Shown here one piece after another: positions 54,790-64,000 of a stretch of 64,000 nucleotides of DNA. The stretch's first letter is position 1. Every line of letters starts with the position of its first letter. The position numbers were made by a program, and so were the translations under genes. This DNA comes from Cunninghamia lanceolata (taxonomy: Eukaryota > Streptophyta > Pinopsida > Cupressales > Cupressaceae): positions 9,752,501-9,816,500 of the forward strand of contig BSBN01000233.1 of NCBI GenBank assembly GCA_027924645.1. Reading direction: 5' to 3'. The notes under the pieces were generated by a model. That model was not told where the DNA came from and did not search any database. It worked only from the letters and a program-made list of their open reading frames with translations.

Positions 54790-55840
54790 TGTTGGGAATT
54801 AAGGTGTCTTAACCTTGGTAATTCCTTACATTATTAATGTTTGTATTTATTATTTAATTGCCTATGTTGTAAATATTTGTAAATTCCATATTGTCATATT
54901 GTTGGCTGTGGCACGGTGATGTGTCAATCCTACATGGAATATGACAACTTGTAATTTTGTCCTCACATGAGGAGATATGAGTCCCACTTTGTGGTAGGAG
55001 CATTTTTCCATGTGTCAGTTTCTTCCATGTTGTGTAAGGGAATGTTTAACTGAAACGGTTATGACCGATTCCTATGGCGGATTTATGACATGTAAGAGTC
55101 AGAAATAGAAGCATGGAAGACAGGTGAAGACATGTGTCATGAAGCATCTTTGAATAAGGCATATTTGGGCACCCCAAGGTGGACTATGATAGGTTGTAAG
55201 AGAATATGCTATTTACAGAATGTGTATGATAGATTCTCTTACAGCTGTAAGTTGTAAATGCTGACAGATTCTGTGACGGTCTTAAGTGTCGTAAGAGCAT
55301 TTGTCATAGCCCATTTTGGAAATAGGTGACCTCTTTGGTATGGGAGATGTGGAAAAGTGTCAAGTACATTCTACAATGTTGATCAAGTGTCCTTAGGTGT
55401 GGGTTTTGGGCCATGAGGCCAAGTTGGATGCCCATCCCAAGATAGGTCCAATATTACCTTGTATATTCTATATAAACAAGTACTTGGAGAGAAAGTTGTA
55501 TCACAAGTTTACAGGTACTGTTATGCTGTCGGATTGACTCCAGATATGACTCTCAAAGACCATTGAAGCTTGCATTACAAGTGTATTGTAAACAACTTCC
55601 AGATTTGTTAATACATTGTGCAGGTTTCTAAGTGTGGGGTTTTTCACCCGATAAGGGTTTTCCCTACCGTAAATCTCTATCTCTCTTCTTCTGTCTTCTT
55701 TTTGGTTCATGTGTATTGCTGCAATATCTCTATTAGATGTTCTATGTTGCTGTAGTTGTAAGGATTAATTTGAATTTACATAGCCCTCTCCTCATTAGAT
55801 TAGCGTAGGAATCGATTTCTACACACCTAGCTTCCTTTCA
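54790..55840 (+). repeat. 3' LTR of copia 2 (1051 bp)
   Basis: TGTTGGGAATTAAGG to CTTCCTTTCA; pairs with 49520-50572; TATA box at 55469-55476. Confidence 0.92.
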
Positions 55841-56231
55841 GGATCCATGGTCGGCTGAGAAGAATGTTGTATGGGAGGTCAAAATCAAGAACCTAACATT
55901 TTGTTTCCAATATCTTCTTCCCTACTTGAATAGGGAGTTTGATGGTGCCTTCGGATAACCTCTCAGTGTCATCATATCCTTTTATGGTTATACTTTCACT
56001 AGAGTCCACAATCACATCGGAGTATCCCAAATGTTTTAATAACTTAAGAGTGCAAAGGTTTAGGCCTAAGCCACCTTCTATTAAGACTCTCTTTATGATA
56101 TTCTTGTGGATATAAACTTCGATGTGTAAAGCATCATTGTGTGATCCATCAAATGCGGGAAGGTCTTTCTCAGAGAATGTCAAATGGTGGGGCGAAGTGA
56201 TGTGACCCACCATGGCTTGGAATTGTTCCAC
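55841..56231 (-). pseudogene. Element B protease
   Basis: Frame 56231-55893 includes DLPAFDGSHNDALHIEV, VLIEGGLGLNLCTLKLL and TIKLPIQVG. The expected D-G/S-G is E-G-G, so the catalytic Asp is Glu. After a TAG the frame continues to YNILLSRPWI, the end motif of gypsy protease, where copia 2 is inserted. The reading frame resumes on the other side at 49514. Confidence 0.85.
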
Positions 56232-56249
56232 ATTTAGGTTAGTGGGGAC

Positions 56250-57301
56250 CTAGGTTTCGGTTAGCACTTTGTCAAGGATCTCCTTATGAAGGGGGGATGT
56301 GTAGAGAAGTTTAATAATGGAAATTCTGGTGGGGGTCTTCCCTAGATGATCTAGGAGGTTGTACTTTTGGGTTGATGGTGGACAGATGGATGGATGATTT
56401 GGTTGATGATTTGATGTGGATGTAGATGTTTGATCGGTAGTTGGGGCTGTACAGATGGACACATGGCCCCAACGAGTGGTGACAGCACAATTGGGTGCTT
56501 GAGCCTGAATGGTAATTGTGTTGACATGGTGAGATGATGCTTCTATCCGACCCACGACTGAATCATAAGTAGTGGGAGGTGGAATGATGTTGTATGTTTG
56601 GTTAGAGGATGAGGCCTTTCCTTTGTTGTGGTTGGGTAGAGGATCCTTGTAAGCTCCCAAGTTGGCATTGGGTGATGGTTGTGGGGCTTACTCAAGGTTG
56701 ACTTTACGATGATCTATAAGATCTTGTATGCAGTGCTTTAGCTCCATGCAATCTACTATCTTATGGCCCATGATACGGTGGTAATCACAAAAATCATTTT
56801 CATTATACCATGCAGGTTTGATTTGATTTTCTCTATAGGGTTTAATGGGTGGGAGAGTTATTAAACCATCTTTTAGGCATTTTTCAAGGATGTCTTCGAG
56901 TGGTTCCCTAAAAGTGTGAATTGTAGTCAAGGAGTTTTATTTTTCTTAGGGGGTCCTTTGGGAATATTTACATTGGTGGCGTGTGCGCTTGGAGGCACTT
57001 GGTTTTGTACATTTTGGACGGCCTTCACATCGATGATGCTGTCGTTGAGTGTGTTTTTTCTCTTGCACCAAAAGAGGGATTTCTCATTTGATTGTACATT
57101 ATTGTGGCTTGTGTTTGGGGTGTTTATATTGACCTTATTGTTGTTGTTGTTGTAGGGCTTGTTGTCGTATAGTTTAATCAAACCCTTGGCAATAAGGGAT
57201 CTCTCGATGGTGATGCCCTTGTCAATGACTTCCTCAAAAGTGGACACACATAGGATTTGTAAATGGAAGCCCATTTCTTGGTTAAGATTAGTCACAAACA
57301 T
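56250..57301 (-). pseudogene. Element B gag, C-terminal half with knuckle
   Basis: Frame 57301-56927 contains MFVTNLNQEMGFHLQ and a basic NNNNNK region. Frame 56930-56688 has the finger FCDYHRIMGHKIVDC (CX2HX4-5HX4C variant, as in gypsy A). Frame 56660-56250 is a Thr/Ser/Pro-rich linker ending before the protease. The pieces are in different frames, separated by small shifts. Confidence 0.82.
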
Positions 57302-57310
57302 GGTGACTAA

Positions 57311-58532
57311 CTATTTCTCAGGGATCAACCAAGGGAGTTTGCTTGCTAAGACTCTCCACCTTTGTAAGAATGAAGTGAAGGATTCTCTGCTCTTTTGTTT
57401 GGTGTTGCAAGGGTATGTCATAGATATTTCATAGGAGAAATGGTTGACAAACTTCTTCGTGAGCTCAGGGAAAGTCCTAATGCCCGGAGGAAGGTGTGCG
57501 AAACATTTGATGGCTTGGCCACCAAGGCTTCTAGGAAAGCGTCTCATTAGGTATGTGTCATTGTGTGAGACTTCTAGGCAAGTGATGTAGAATTCCCTAA
57601 GGCAGTCCCTAGGGTCTCCCTTTCCTTTATATTTGTTGAATTTGGGTGTTTCAAAGTTTTTAGGAAAGGGAGGCATGTATAGTGTCTGATCAAATGGGTA
57701 GGGACAAATATCCTCAAAAGAATATTGTATGTGTTTGCCACCATGTTGCATATCGTCCACCTTTTGGATTAAGGTTTACACAACACTTGTTAGTCCAGTG
57801 TTGGCGGTGGTTGGGGAATGTAGGTTTGTTGGTTGATGAGATGTTGGAGGTTTGGCAGAATTTGGTATTGGTTTGTTTGGTTTTGGTGGTTGAGTTTTTG
57901 ATTTTGTGGGATGGTGTTTTGGTTAATTTGTACAAGATATTGTTGGAGAACGTGAGGTGGTAGTTGGGGATTGGGATTATGTTGTGTAGATGATACTACA
58001 GGATTTTGTACATACATAAAATTGGATGGGTTGACTTTGGATGGATTGATCATGTTGTGAGGTGGTTGTGAAAAAGATTGGCTCTTGTAAGCTATGGTGT
58101 TGGGGTTGAGTGGAGGCACTCGTGTGCATGGGGTTGCTATGGATACCTAAGGTGATTTGAGGAATGGACGTGGTTATGTTTGTGATGGTGGAAAATGTAA
58201 CAACGGGGTTGGAGATGGTAGGATTGGAGACATTAGATGTGGTTGATACATTGGTGGGAGTTGTGGATGTGGCAACATTAGAATTAGAGGGAGTGGTAGA
58301 TATGGTGGGGTTTGAGGTTTGAGATATGGGTGGATTGGTGTTTGATGTAGATGGTTGGGAGGATGTTATGGGATTGGTGTTGGATGTGGATGGTTGGGTT
58401 GATGTAGTGTTATTAGGTGGTTGGGCACCAATTTTGAGAAGGAAGTCAAGATATCTACTTGGATCCGCTCTTAGAACTTTATCAAGCATATCCATGTTGT
58501 TAAGATCTTGTGTAAAGTTTAAGACATCTTGA
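57311..58532 (-). pseudogene. Element B gag, N-terminal half and core
   Basis: N-terminal part 58495-57977: LDKVLRADPSRYLDFLLKIG, then a long Thr/Ser/Asn/Pro-rich tract. Overlapping frame 58119-57790 continues it (Gln/Asn/Pro-rich). Core 57760-57311: FNKYKGKGDPRDCLREFYI, LPPGIRTFPELTKKFVNHF and RESFTSFLQRWRVLASKLP. Same gag family as 9120-9680. The start is uncertain (58495 or upstream). Confidence 0.85.
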
Positions 58533-61500
58533 TCTATTTGGATAATGGTGGTGGTGTTTTGGATGGGTGGTTGTGGTGGTTGTAGTTGTAAGAAGGTGAA
58601 GGGGTTTTCATTGGGACCAAATGATGGTATTTGGAAGACCGAGGGTATGTTGAATACTTATTGGCTGATTGGTATATTGTATTGGTTGGTTTCAGGCATC
58701 CCTATGCCCATGTTGTTTCTGAAATTGACCATCTCTTGGTTTTTCTTGTGTTGGGATCTTGTTATGGGCATGCAAGGATATGGATTTTAATTGTGGGGTG
58801 GATGAAGATGGAGACCTTAGAGAATTTGGTTTGATTTATTGGACCCAAAGAGGATATGGTAATGGAATGTAATAAAGATTTAGGTGCAAGAGAGTACACT
58901 CCCTACAATCTAAATCTAAAGGTGAAAAAAAATTATGATGTGATTATAGGTTTTGACTTTTGGGAGATAAATCTCAAAAGGTGGTAACCTAAGGATGAAA
59001 GATGTCAAGAATGTTGATTTTTACAAAAAAATTGGACCAAAAGGATGGAGGAGAGATTTGGATTGTTTCAGGGAGACTTGACGGGAGAGATTTGATAGTG
59101 ATTTTGGAGGATGCTTCAACTAAGGAAAACCTTAGGTGACCTAGATGTTTGATATAATAGATTTGGATGATGTTTTTGAAGAGGGATTTTGAAGTCAACA
59201 AATGAGCTCAAGTAAGGTCTAGAGTTTAGGTGTTACACAATGGATGTTTTATCTTTGTTTGGGGTAGACTTATGACCTCAGATAAAAAGGGATGATTATT
59301 CTACTTGAAGGTAGACTAATGACAAATCAAGCAAAATAGGGTGTGAAAGATGAAACCTAGATTCAACTTTAGCTCAAAGATTGATTTTTTGGATATGGTT
59401 TTTGGATTTTGGTTGGTGTTTTTGATTGATGTTTGGATTATAAGATTTTGGATGTGTTTAGAGTGGAGGAGATAAATGGATTTGGGGATGGATTTGTAGA
59501 AGGATTTTATTTGGTTCAAAAGTATGCAAAAATCAAGGAGGATGAGAAGCTATGGAAATGAATGGATTATGGTTTGGCTCAAAGGTATGATAAAGGGTCC
59601 AATGGTAATAATGATTAATTCTCTAAAGTCAAAATGGGAATATGGGTGAAGAATTTTGGATCAAAATGGATGTGGTTTTTGATAGATTTTGAAAAGGTGA
59701 ATGTAGATTGTGGAGAGGTAGGCCCTAAAGATCCCAAATTAATTTCCTAAAGCCTTGGGTAAATTGGTTTGTAAATAGCACCAAAAGTCAGGTAAATGGC
59801 ACCAAAACAGACAAAAATGGTGCCAATAATATGTGAAATGGTGTTAAAATAGGTCAGTGTTGGTCAATGCTTTGGAAAAAGGTAGATTTTGATGGCAAAT
59901 TTGGATTTTATGAATACGAAGGTTGATCAAATGTTTAAATGATGTCTCAAATGTTGTTGTTTCTTTGCAAGTTCTTTGAAAACACTTCAAGCACAATAGA
60001 ACACAATAGCCAAAGATTTGTTTGAAAAAATGTGAAGATTTTTTAACAAGCACTTTGTACAACCTAAGGCAAGGATAGGACAATACTTGTTGGATTCCCA
60101 CTTGGTTTTACCCAGCTGCACTTATTCAAAGTGGATAGCTTCACGAACTTGGTGACATGGGCTTCCCCTTATAGTGCGCTCACTTCTCAGGCACACCAAG
60201 TTCCAAGTCCTCAAGACGCAGAGATCTTAAGGTACTTTGCTTTCTCTACTAGGAACCACATGTGACGTAGGACGGCTTCAAAGGTTCCTCCTTCTGCACC
60301 AAAAAGTAGAGGGTTTTTGGTCTCTAAAACAATGGTTCGTAGTGGGGGTACATCTAGGGGATCGGCACCTTACGAGCATCCGATAAACCACTTAAGGTTT
60401 TGACTAGCTCTACTAGGAGTTTCATATACACAAAGGTACTACTTCCTTTCAAGATAGCATTGTATGGTAAGCGCTAATACTAATTTGGACTTGGATTTTG
60501 CCTTATCCTATTTTACATATAGCAGGCCAGATGAAAGTACCGCTTGGGGTCACCAATGAGTTCTCTGTACGGTTGTGTCTCAAGGGCAAGCCCACTTTCT
60601 AGAAAAAAGATGATCAAACTATTTCTCTTCACCCAAGATCCTTTTGAAGGTGACGGGAGAGGATACTTTGATTCTAACTCTTGCGTGACAAAATGTGCAA
60701 GCGCACCAAGCACTATAAACACTCACTAATGTTCTTTTTAAACCCAAATCAAAATGTGCCTAAAGTTGTTTGCAAACACTTGTTAATTTTATTGCACCAA
60801 AGTCAAATGTTGTCTAGGATAGGCACACAAATGATTCTTTTTAGGTACACCAAATGAAATGTTTGTTTGTAGATTTGTTTGACAAGCAAATGATTGATTT
60901 TAGTGCACCAATTGAAATGTTATCTAAACCACTAAGCAAGGGTTCTTTTTATGAGCACCAAAATGAAATGTGATTTAATCTAATAGAAAACCCTACAAAA
61001 AGTGTTAGTGGTTTCAAAATGATGATCTTGGACAAATGAGCACAACCTGTAGAATAAGGACAAAACCCTGCATAGAACCCAATGTCAACACAGAAAATAG
61101 TGCTGGAACAAAGACAAATAGCACCACAGAATCTTAAAATCGTGCCATAGACAGCTAGAATGGCACTACTGATAGAGCATAGAATAGAATCTAACTATCC
61201 TAAAAATAGTGCTAAAATTATTATAGATTGCGCCAAAAATGAATAAGGCGCTACAATATTACAAGATGGTGCTGAAATGAAAGATAGAGTTAATAACAAT
61301 CAAAGTGACACTAAAATATAGGAAGGCATCAAAACATAGTAGGATAGTGTCACTATGTCTTCTTGCTTGGTCTGTTTAGCTGTTGTGCATGAAGGCACTA
61401 TTCTAGGCATCGATAGTGTCGATACAAGCCTGTGCTGGTCAAAAGGTCCAAAGAGCACAAGTTTTTAGTCAAAATGTTAGTTTAAGTGAGATTAGCTTGT

Positions 61501-61895
61501 TTGTTAGCCTTATCAATATTCACAAATCCAAGAACAAAGCTTTCAATAATGTTTGTTTAGAGCTAATTTAAAATTAAAAATTTCAAGATGTGCAAGTGAA
61601 TTTTAAAAATTTTGGCATAACCTCCCCTTGTTCCTATGTTCTTCCTACAAAAACTGAGACTAAAGATGTTGGAAATGTCAGAAACAAGAAAAAGGAAAGA
61701 AGGTTTGAAGCCAAAATGGATTTGGCTTGTCATCTGAAAATAGCACCACTATAGTCTAAAATGGCGTCGTTGTGCACAAGGATGGCGTCGCGTTACAGAG
61801 AAATAGTGCCACTACACGAAGGAAAGGCCCTACACCTACAAAGCACATCTTCAAGCACAAAAAGCTCAAACAACATGTTAGATAGAGACCTTGTG
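58533..61895 (-). other. Leader of element B
   Basis: 3.4 kb without a gene. Contains TAGCACCA/TGGCGCC-type motifs (59776-59843, 61090-61330, 61741-61815) and the block 60352-60590 shared with the gypsy A leader. Confidence 0.6.
60352..60590 (-). repeat. Leader block shared with gypsy A (copy 2)
   Basis: Counterpart of 2467-2700. Confidence 0.65.
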
Positions 61896-61914
61896 GGTCC
61901 CATCGGGCATGCCA
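61896..61914 (-). promoter_or_regulatory. Primer binding site of element B
   Basis: TGGCATGCCCGATGGGACC on the minus strand, one base after the LTR end. Related to 3742-3761. Confidence 0.6.
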
Positions 61915-61915
61915 A

Positions 61916-62287
61916 TGTGATTAGTGAGATCAAAATGAAAGCAAAAAACACAAAACAAATGCATAAACAAATGTTATACCTTTAAATGACTCACAAATCC
62001 AAGATAGGGTGGAGAAGCTTGCACCCAAGAGCTCCTATCTATACCCAAGATGATAGATTATATGTGAAATGCTCTCAAGTATGCAACTCATTAACTTACT
62101 AGCTGAATGGATATTTTAGCATAATAACACTACTTAGAAATTGGATGATCAAATGGCTTGGAGGATGTTGTATTTATAGGCATTTTGGAGAGATTTTGAT
62201 CCAATGGTTGAGATTGATTTGGGAGATCAATGGTGGAGGATGAAAGTTATGTGGAGGGCCTAGATTTCATCTTGTAAAATGGAGGGC
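61916..62287 (-). repeat. 5' LTR of element B, inner part (interrupted)
   Basis: Matches 15368-15740 at about 96 percent by eye, including TATA candidate 62171-62178. At 62288 another element is inserted; the rest of this LTR lies beyond the window. Confidence 0.8.
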
Positions 62288-63667
62288 TGATGTATAGCCT
62301 ACAACGGTGCACTGAAAATAGATTTAAATCTGTAACTATTACTGTGGTTGAACCTTTGAACCACTTGAAACCTCCAAGTTCATTGAACCCGTGAATCTGT
62401 CAAACAAAATGAACTAAATGAACCGTTAAACCCCCAACTATCGGTTCAATGTACTTCCATTGTGCAGTCTTAACACTGTCGGTAGTTATCGGTTGAATTG
62501 TTGAACTATTGAACCGTTGAACCAGTTCAATCATCGGTTCAACTATTGACAACCCTTATTACTATCGGCAATACATGTTCTTTGGCCAACTCCAAATTTC
62601 TCCCGCCGATATCCACTTAGTCCTATGAACCAACGAACCTATTGAACCTTTGAACCTTCAATTGGTTCAACCAAATGTTTTCAACCCAATACTCTCAACT
62701 TTGAATATGCACTGTTTAACCTTCTATCGTCAGTCACCCAATGAATCTTCATACACTTTGACTGCTATAGCCAGTCGACACTTACATCCATAGAAAGTGA
62801 ACGTCTGACACACTCTACAGGAAATACATATTCGCATACAGTTGTGATATACACAGAAAATATACCTCTAGTGAAATAACACCAAAATCTAACACGAAGG
62901 ACGTCCTCTGCAGCCTGAGTCGTAGTCCTTATTCAATTGAGTCCTAGCACATAGAGATGCTAGGTTCTCTATTGTGAAAACTCCTCTAGAGATTGGATCC
63001 TCTGTTCCATTCCGCCAGAAAAACAAACAAAAAGAAAACAAAGTAGAAAACTATGTATAGAATCCATTCCACTGATTTTACAGAAATCCACCAGTGGAAT
63101 GGCCTCAATCAGGCATCTTCGACAATAGGAAACTAGATTATATAGAGAACACTTTGACATAGAAAATATACACAGAGCAATTTGATACACAGGAAATTTA
63201 CACAGAACACAGAACAAACTGACAGAATTTTCTATTCCTCAATCCAAATTCTTCATCCTCTGCTCTCTTCTTTCAAGAATATGTTTTTAACTCTCTCCCC
63301 ATTTAGTTCCAACCGGAACACAAGAAGTTGGAGTTGTTACAACTTCCAACCGGAATACTAAAAATCTAACTGATTATACGACACATGTTTGCATGCGACA
63401 TGACATGAACACATTAACAAGACACCTAAACATAACACACTTGATTTAAACATCCACATACCCCAATTACCCAAGATGTTCAAATTGGCTTATCAGGATG
63501 CCAAATTTGTAACAGTGGTTCACTTACTACAAACATAAAATCACAACACAAGTCCCATAGGACAACACAAACAAACATAGAAATGCATAAAATATGATAA
63601 CACATTAATACCTTAGTCTTCTCCCTCAGATGTATATTTGGCTTGTTGAAGAGGTGCTCCTGCACCA
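62288..63667 (-). repeat. 3' LTR of the right-edge chromovirus
   Basis: 1380 bp, TG...CA borders as above. It contains many GAACC/GTTGAACC repeats at about 62350-62690. No partner LTR in the window. Confidence 0.7.
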
Positions 63668-64000
63668 TACTCCCCGGGAGAAGAAATCTCAAGCCCACTT
63701 GAGATGAGAGTTTGAAGGTCTGTACCATGATTTGTGATCTGATCTTCAGTCATCCAAACTACCTCTAAGTCAAGTTTCCTTTGCCAAGCTACCAAGTACT
63801 CCATGTACTCTTTGTTCTTTGTCTTCTTTGTCACTATTGAGTCTATTATCTTCTTCAATTTTGGTGGATCATGCTTAGGAATATCATCATCTACTGTATC
63901 CTGCAATGGTTCATGTTCTATATCTGCATTATGTTTTTGTGGAGTTAAATCACATACATTGAAAATGGGTGATAATCCAAGATCAGGAGGGAGTTGGATC
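63613..64000 (-). CDS. Chromovirus integrase C-terminus and chromodomain (partial)
   Basis: Open frame from the right edge to a stop at 63613. It reads LGLSPIFNVCDL (end of integrase), then a chromodomain-like KKIIDSIVTKK, EYMEYLVAWQRKLDLEVVW and EDQI, then LEISSPGEYGAGAP and a tail that enters the LTR. About 128 codons are open here with no stop, so this copy may be younger than the one at 36918-43862. The aromatic cage is only partly recognisable. Confidence 0.8.
   Translation of the reverse strand, partial: IQLPPDLGLSPIFNVCDLTPQKHNADIEHEPLQDTVDDDIPKHDPPKLKKIIDSIVTKKTKNKEYMEYLVAWQRKLDLEVVWMTEDQITNHGTDLQTLISSGLEISSPGEYGAGAPLQQAKYTSEGED

Larger units (their letters stand above)
49520..55840 (+). 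mobile_element. Copia 2: decayed full-length Ty1/copia element
   Basis: 6321 bp, flanked by the exact target duplication GGATC (49515-49519 and 55841-55845). LTRs 49520-50572 and 54790-55840 start T(A/G)TTRGGAATTAAGG and end CTTCCTTTCA. Primer site, gag, protease, integrase, RT, RNase H and polypurine tract follow in order on the plus strand. It sits in the protease of element B. Confidence 0.95.
43863..61915 (-). mobile_element. Tat-like Ty3/gypsy element B (internal region), split by copia 2
   Basis: On the minus strand: primer site (61914), leader, gag, protease, [copia 2 at 49520-55840], G-patch-like region, RT, RNase H, second archaeal-type RNase H, integrase, then a T-rich 3' region. 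A second RNase H is the hallmark of the Tat lineage (established knowledge). The 5' LTR starts at 61916. The 3' LTR may be 15368-16493, in which case the segments 16494-17626, 23788-24333, 29111-31121 and 36713-36917 belong to the 3' part of this element. All ORFs are decayed. Confidence 0.85.
62288..64000 (-). mobile_element. Chromovirus, 3' end (continues off the right edge)
   Basis: On the minus strand: integrase C-terminus, chromodomain and a 3' LTR of 1380 bp (63667 to 62288) starting TGGTGCAGGAGCACC and ending GGCTATACATCA. LTR start and pol tail match the two other chromovirus-type elements in the window. Left flank AGGGC would be the target duplication; the other side is outside. Confidence 0.8.

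Overview
This window is plant nuclear DNA made almost entirely of LTR retrotransposons, most of them inserted into one another. I see no convincing host gene, tRNA, rRNA or CRISPR array. The size and depth of the nesting, the mix of Ty1/copia, chromodomain Ty3/gypsy and Tat-like Ty3/gypsy families, initiator-Met-tRNA primer sites (TGGTATCAGAGC) and heavy decay by C-to-T type changes suggest a large-genome seed plant. A conifer or other gymnosperm is my best guess (inference only; no species call is possible).

Layout from left to right. 1-4580: minus-strand Tat-like gypsy element A (decayed gag, leader, primer site, complete 5' LTR), continuing off the left edge. 4581-about 8560: 3' part of a plus-strand element with a decayed coiled-coil ORF, a polypurine tract and an LTR. 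About 9120-12070: minus-strand element with decayed gag and a complete 5' LTR. 13623-14379: a copia-type LTR. 14380-15367: fragment with a G-patch-like coding remnant and a hairpin. 15368-16493: LTR of Tat-like family B, followed by its polypurine tract. 17627-23787: minus-strand element with two LTR copies but no pol (LARD-like). 24334-29110: almost intact minus-strand copia element (copia 1) with target duplication GCCCC, inside a decayed Q-rich ORF. 31122-36712: young minus-strand element with about 1.7-kb LTRs and one intact 725-residue gag-protease ORF but no RT or integrase. 36918-43862: plus-strand chromovirus, one long gag-pol frame riddled with nonsense codons. 43863-62287: Tat-like element B on the minus strand (pol remnants with two RNase H domains, then gag, leader, primer site, 5' LTR), split at 49520-55840 by a plus-strand copia element (copia 2, target duplication GGATC). 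62288-64000: 3' LTR and integrase C-terminus of a minus-strand chromovirus inserted into the B 5' LTR.

The LTR at 15368-16493 and the LTR at 61916 are close relatives (about 14 differences in about 370 aligned bases, by eye) in the same orientation. One has a polypurine tract on its right and the other a primer site on its left. They may be the 3' and 5' LTRs of one Tat-like element now spread over about 46 kb by later insertions. This is inference.

The most interesting items are the gag-only element at 31122-36712, which looks derived from a chromovirus by loss of RT-integrase while keeping the last codons of pol; the palindrome arrays and TAGCGCCA-type motif arrays in Tat LTRs and internal ends; a leader block shared by two otherwise different Tat families; and several decayed ORFs of unknown function carried by elements.
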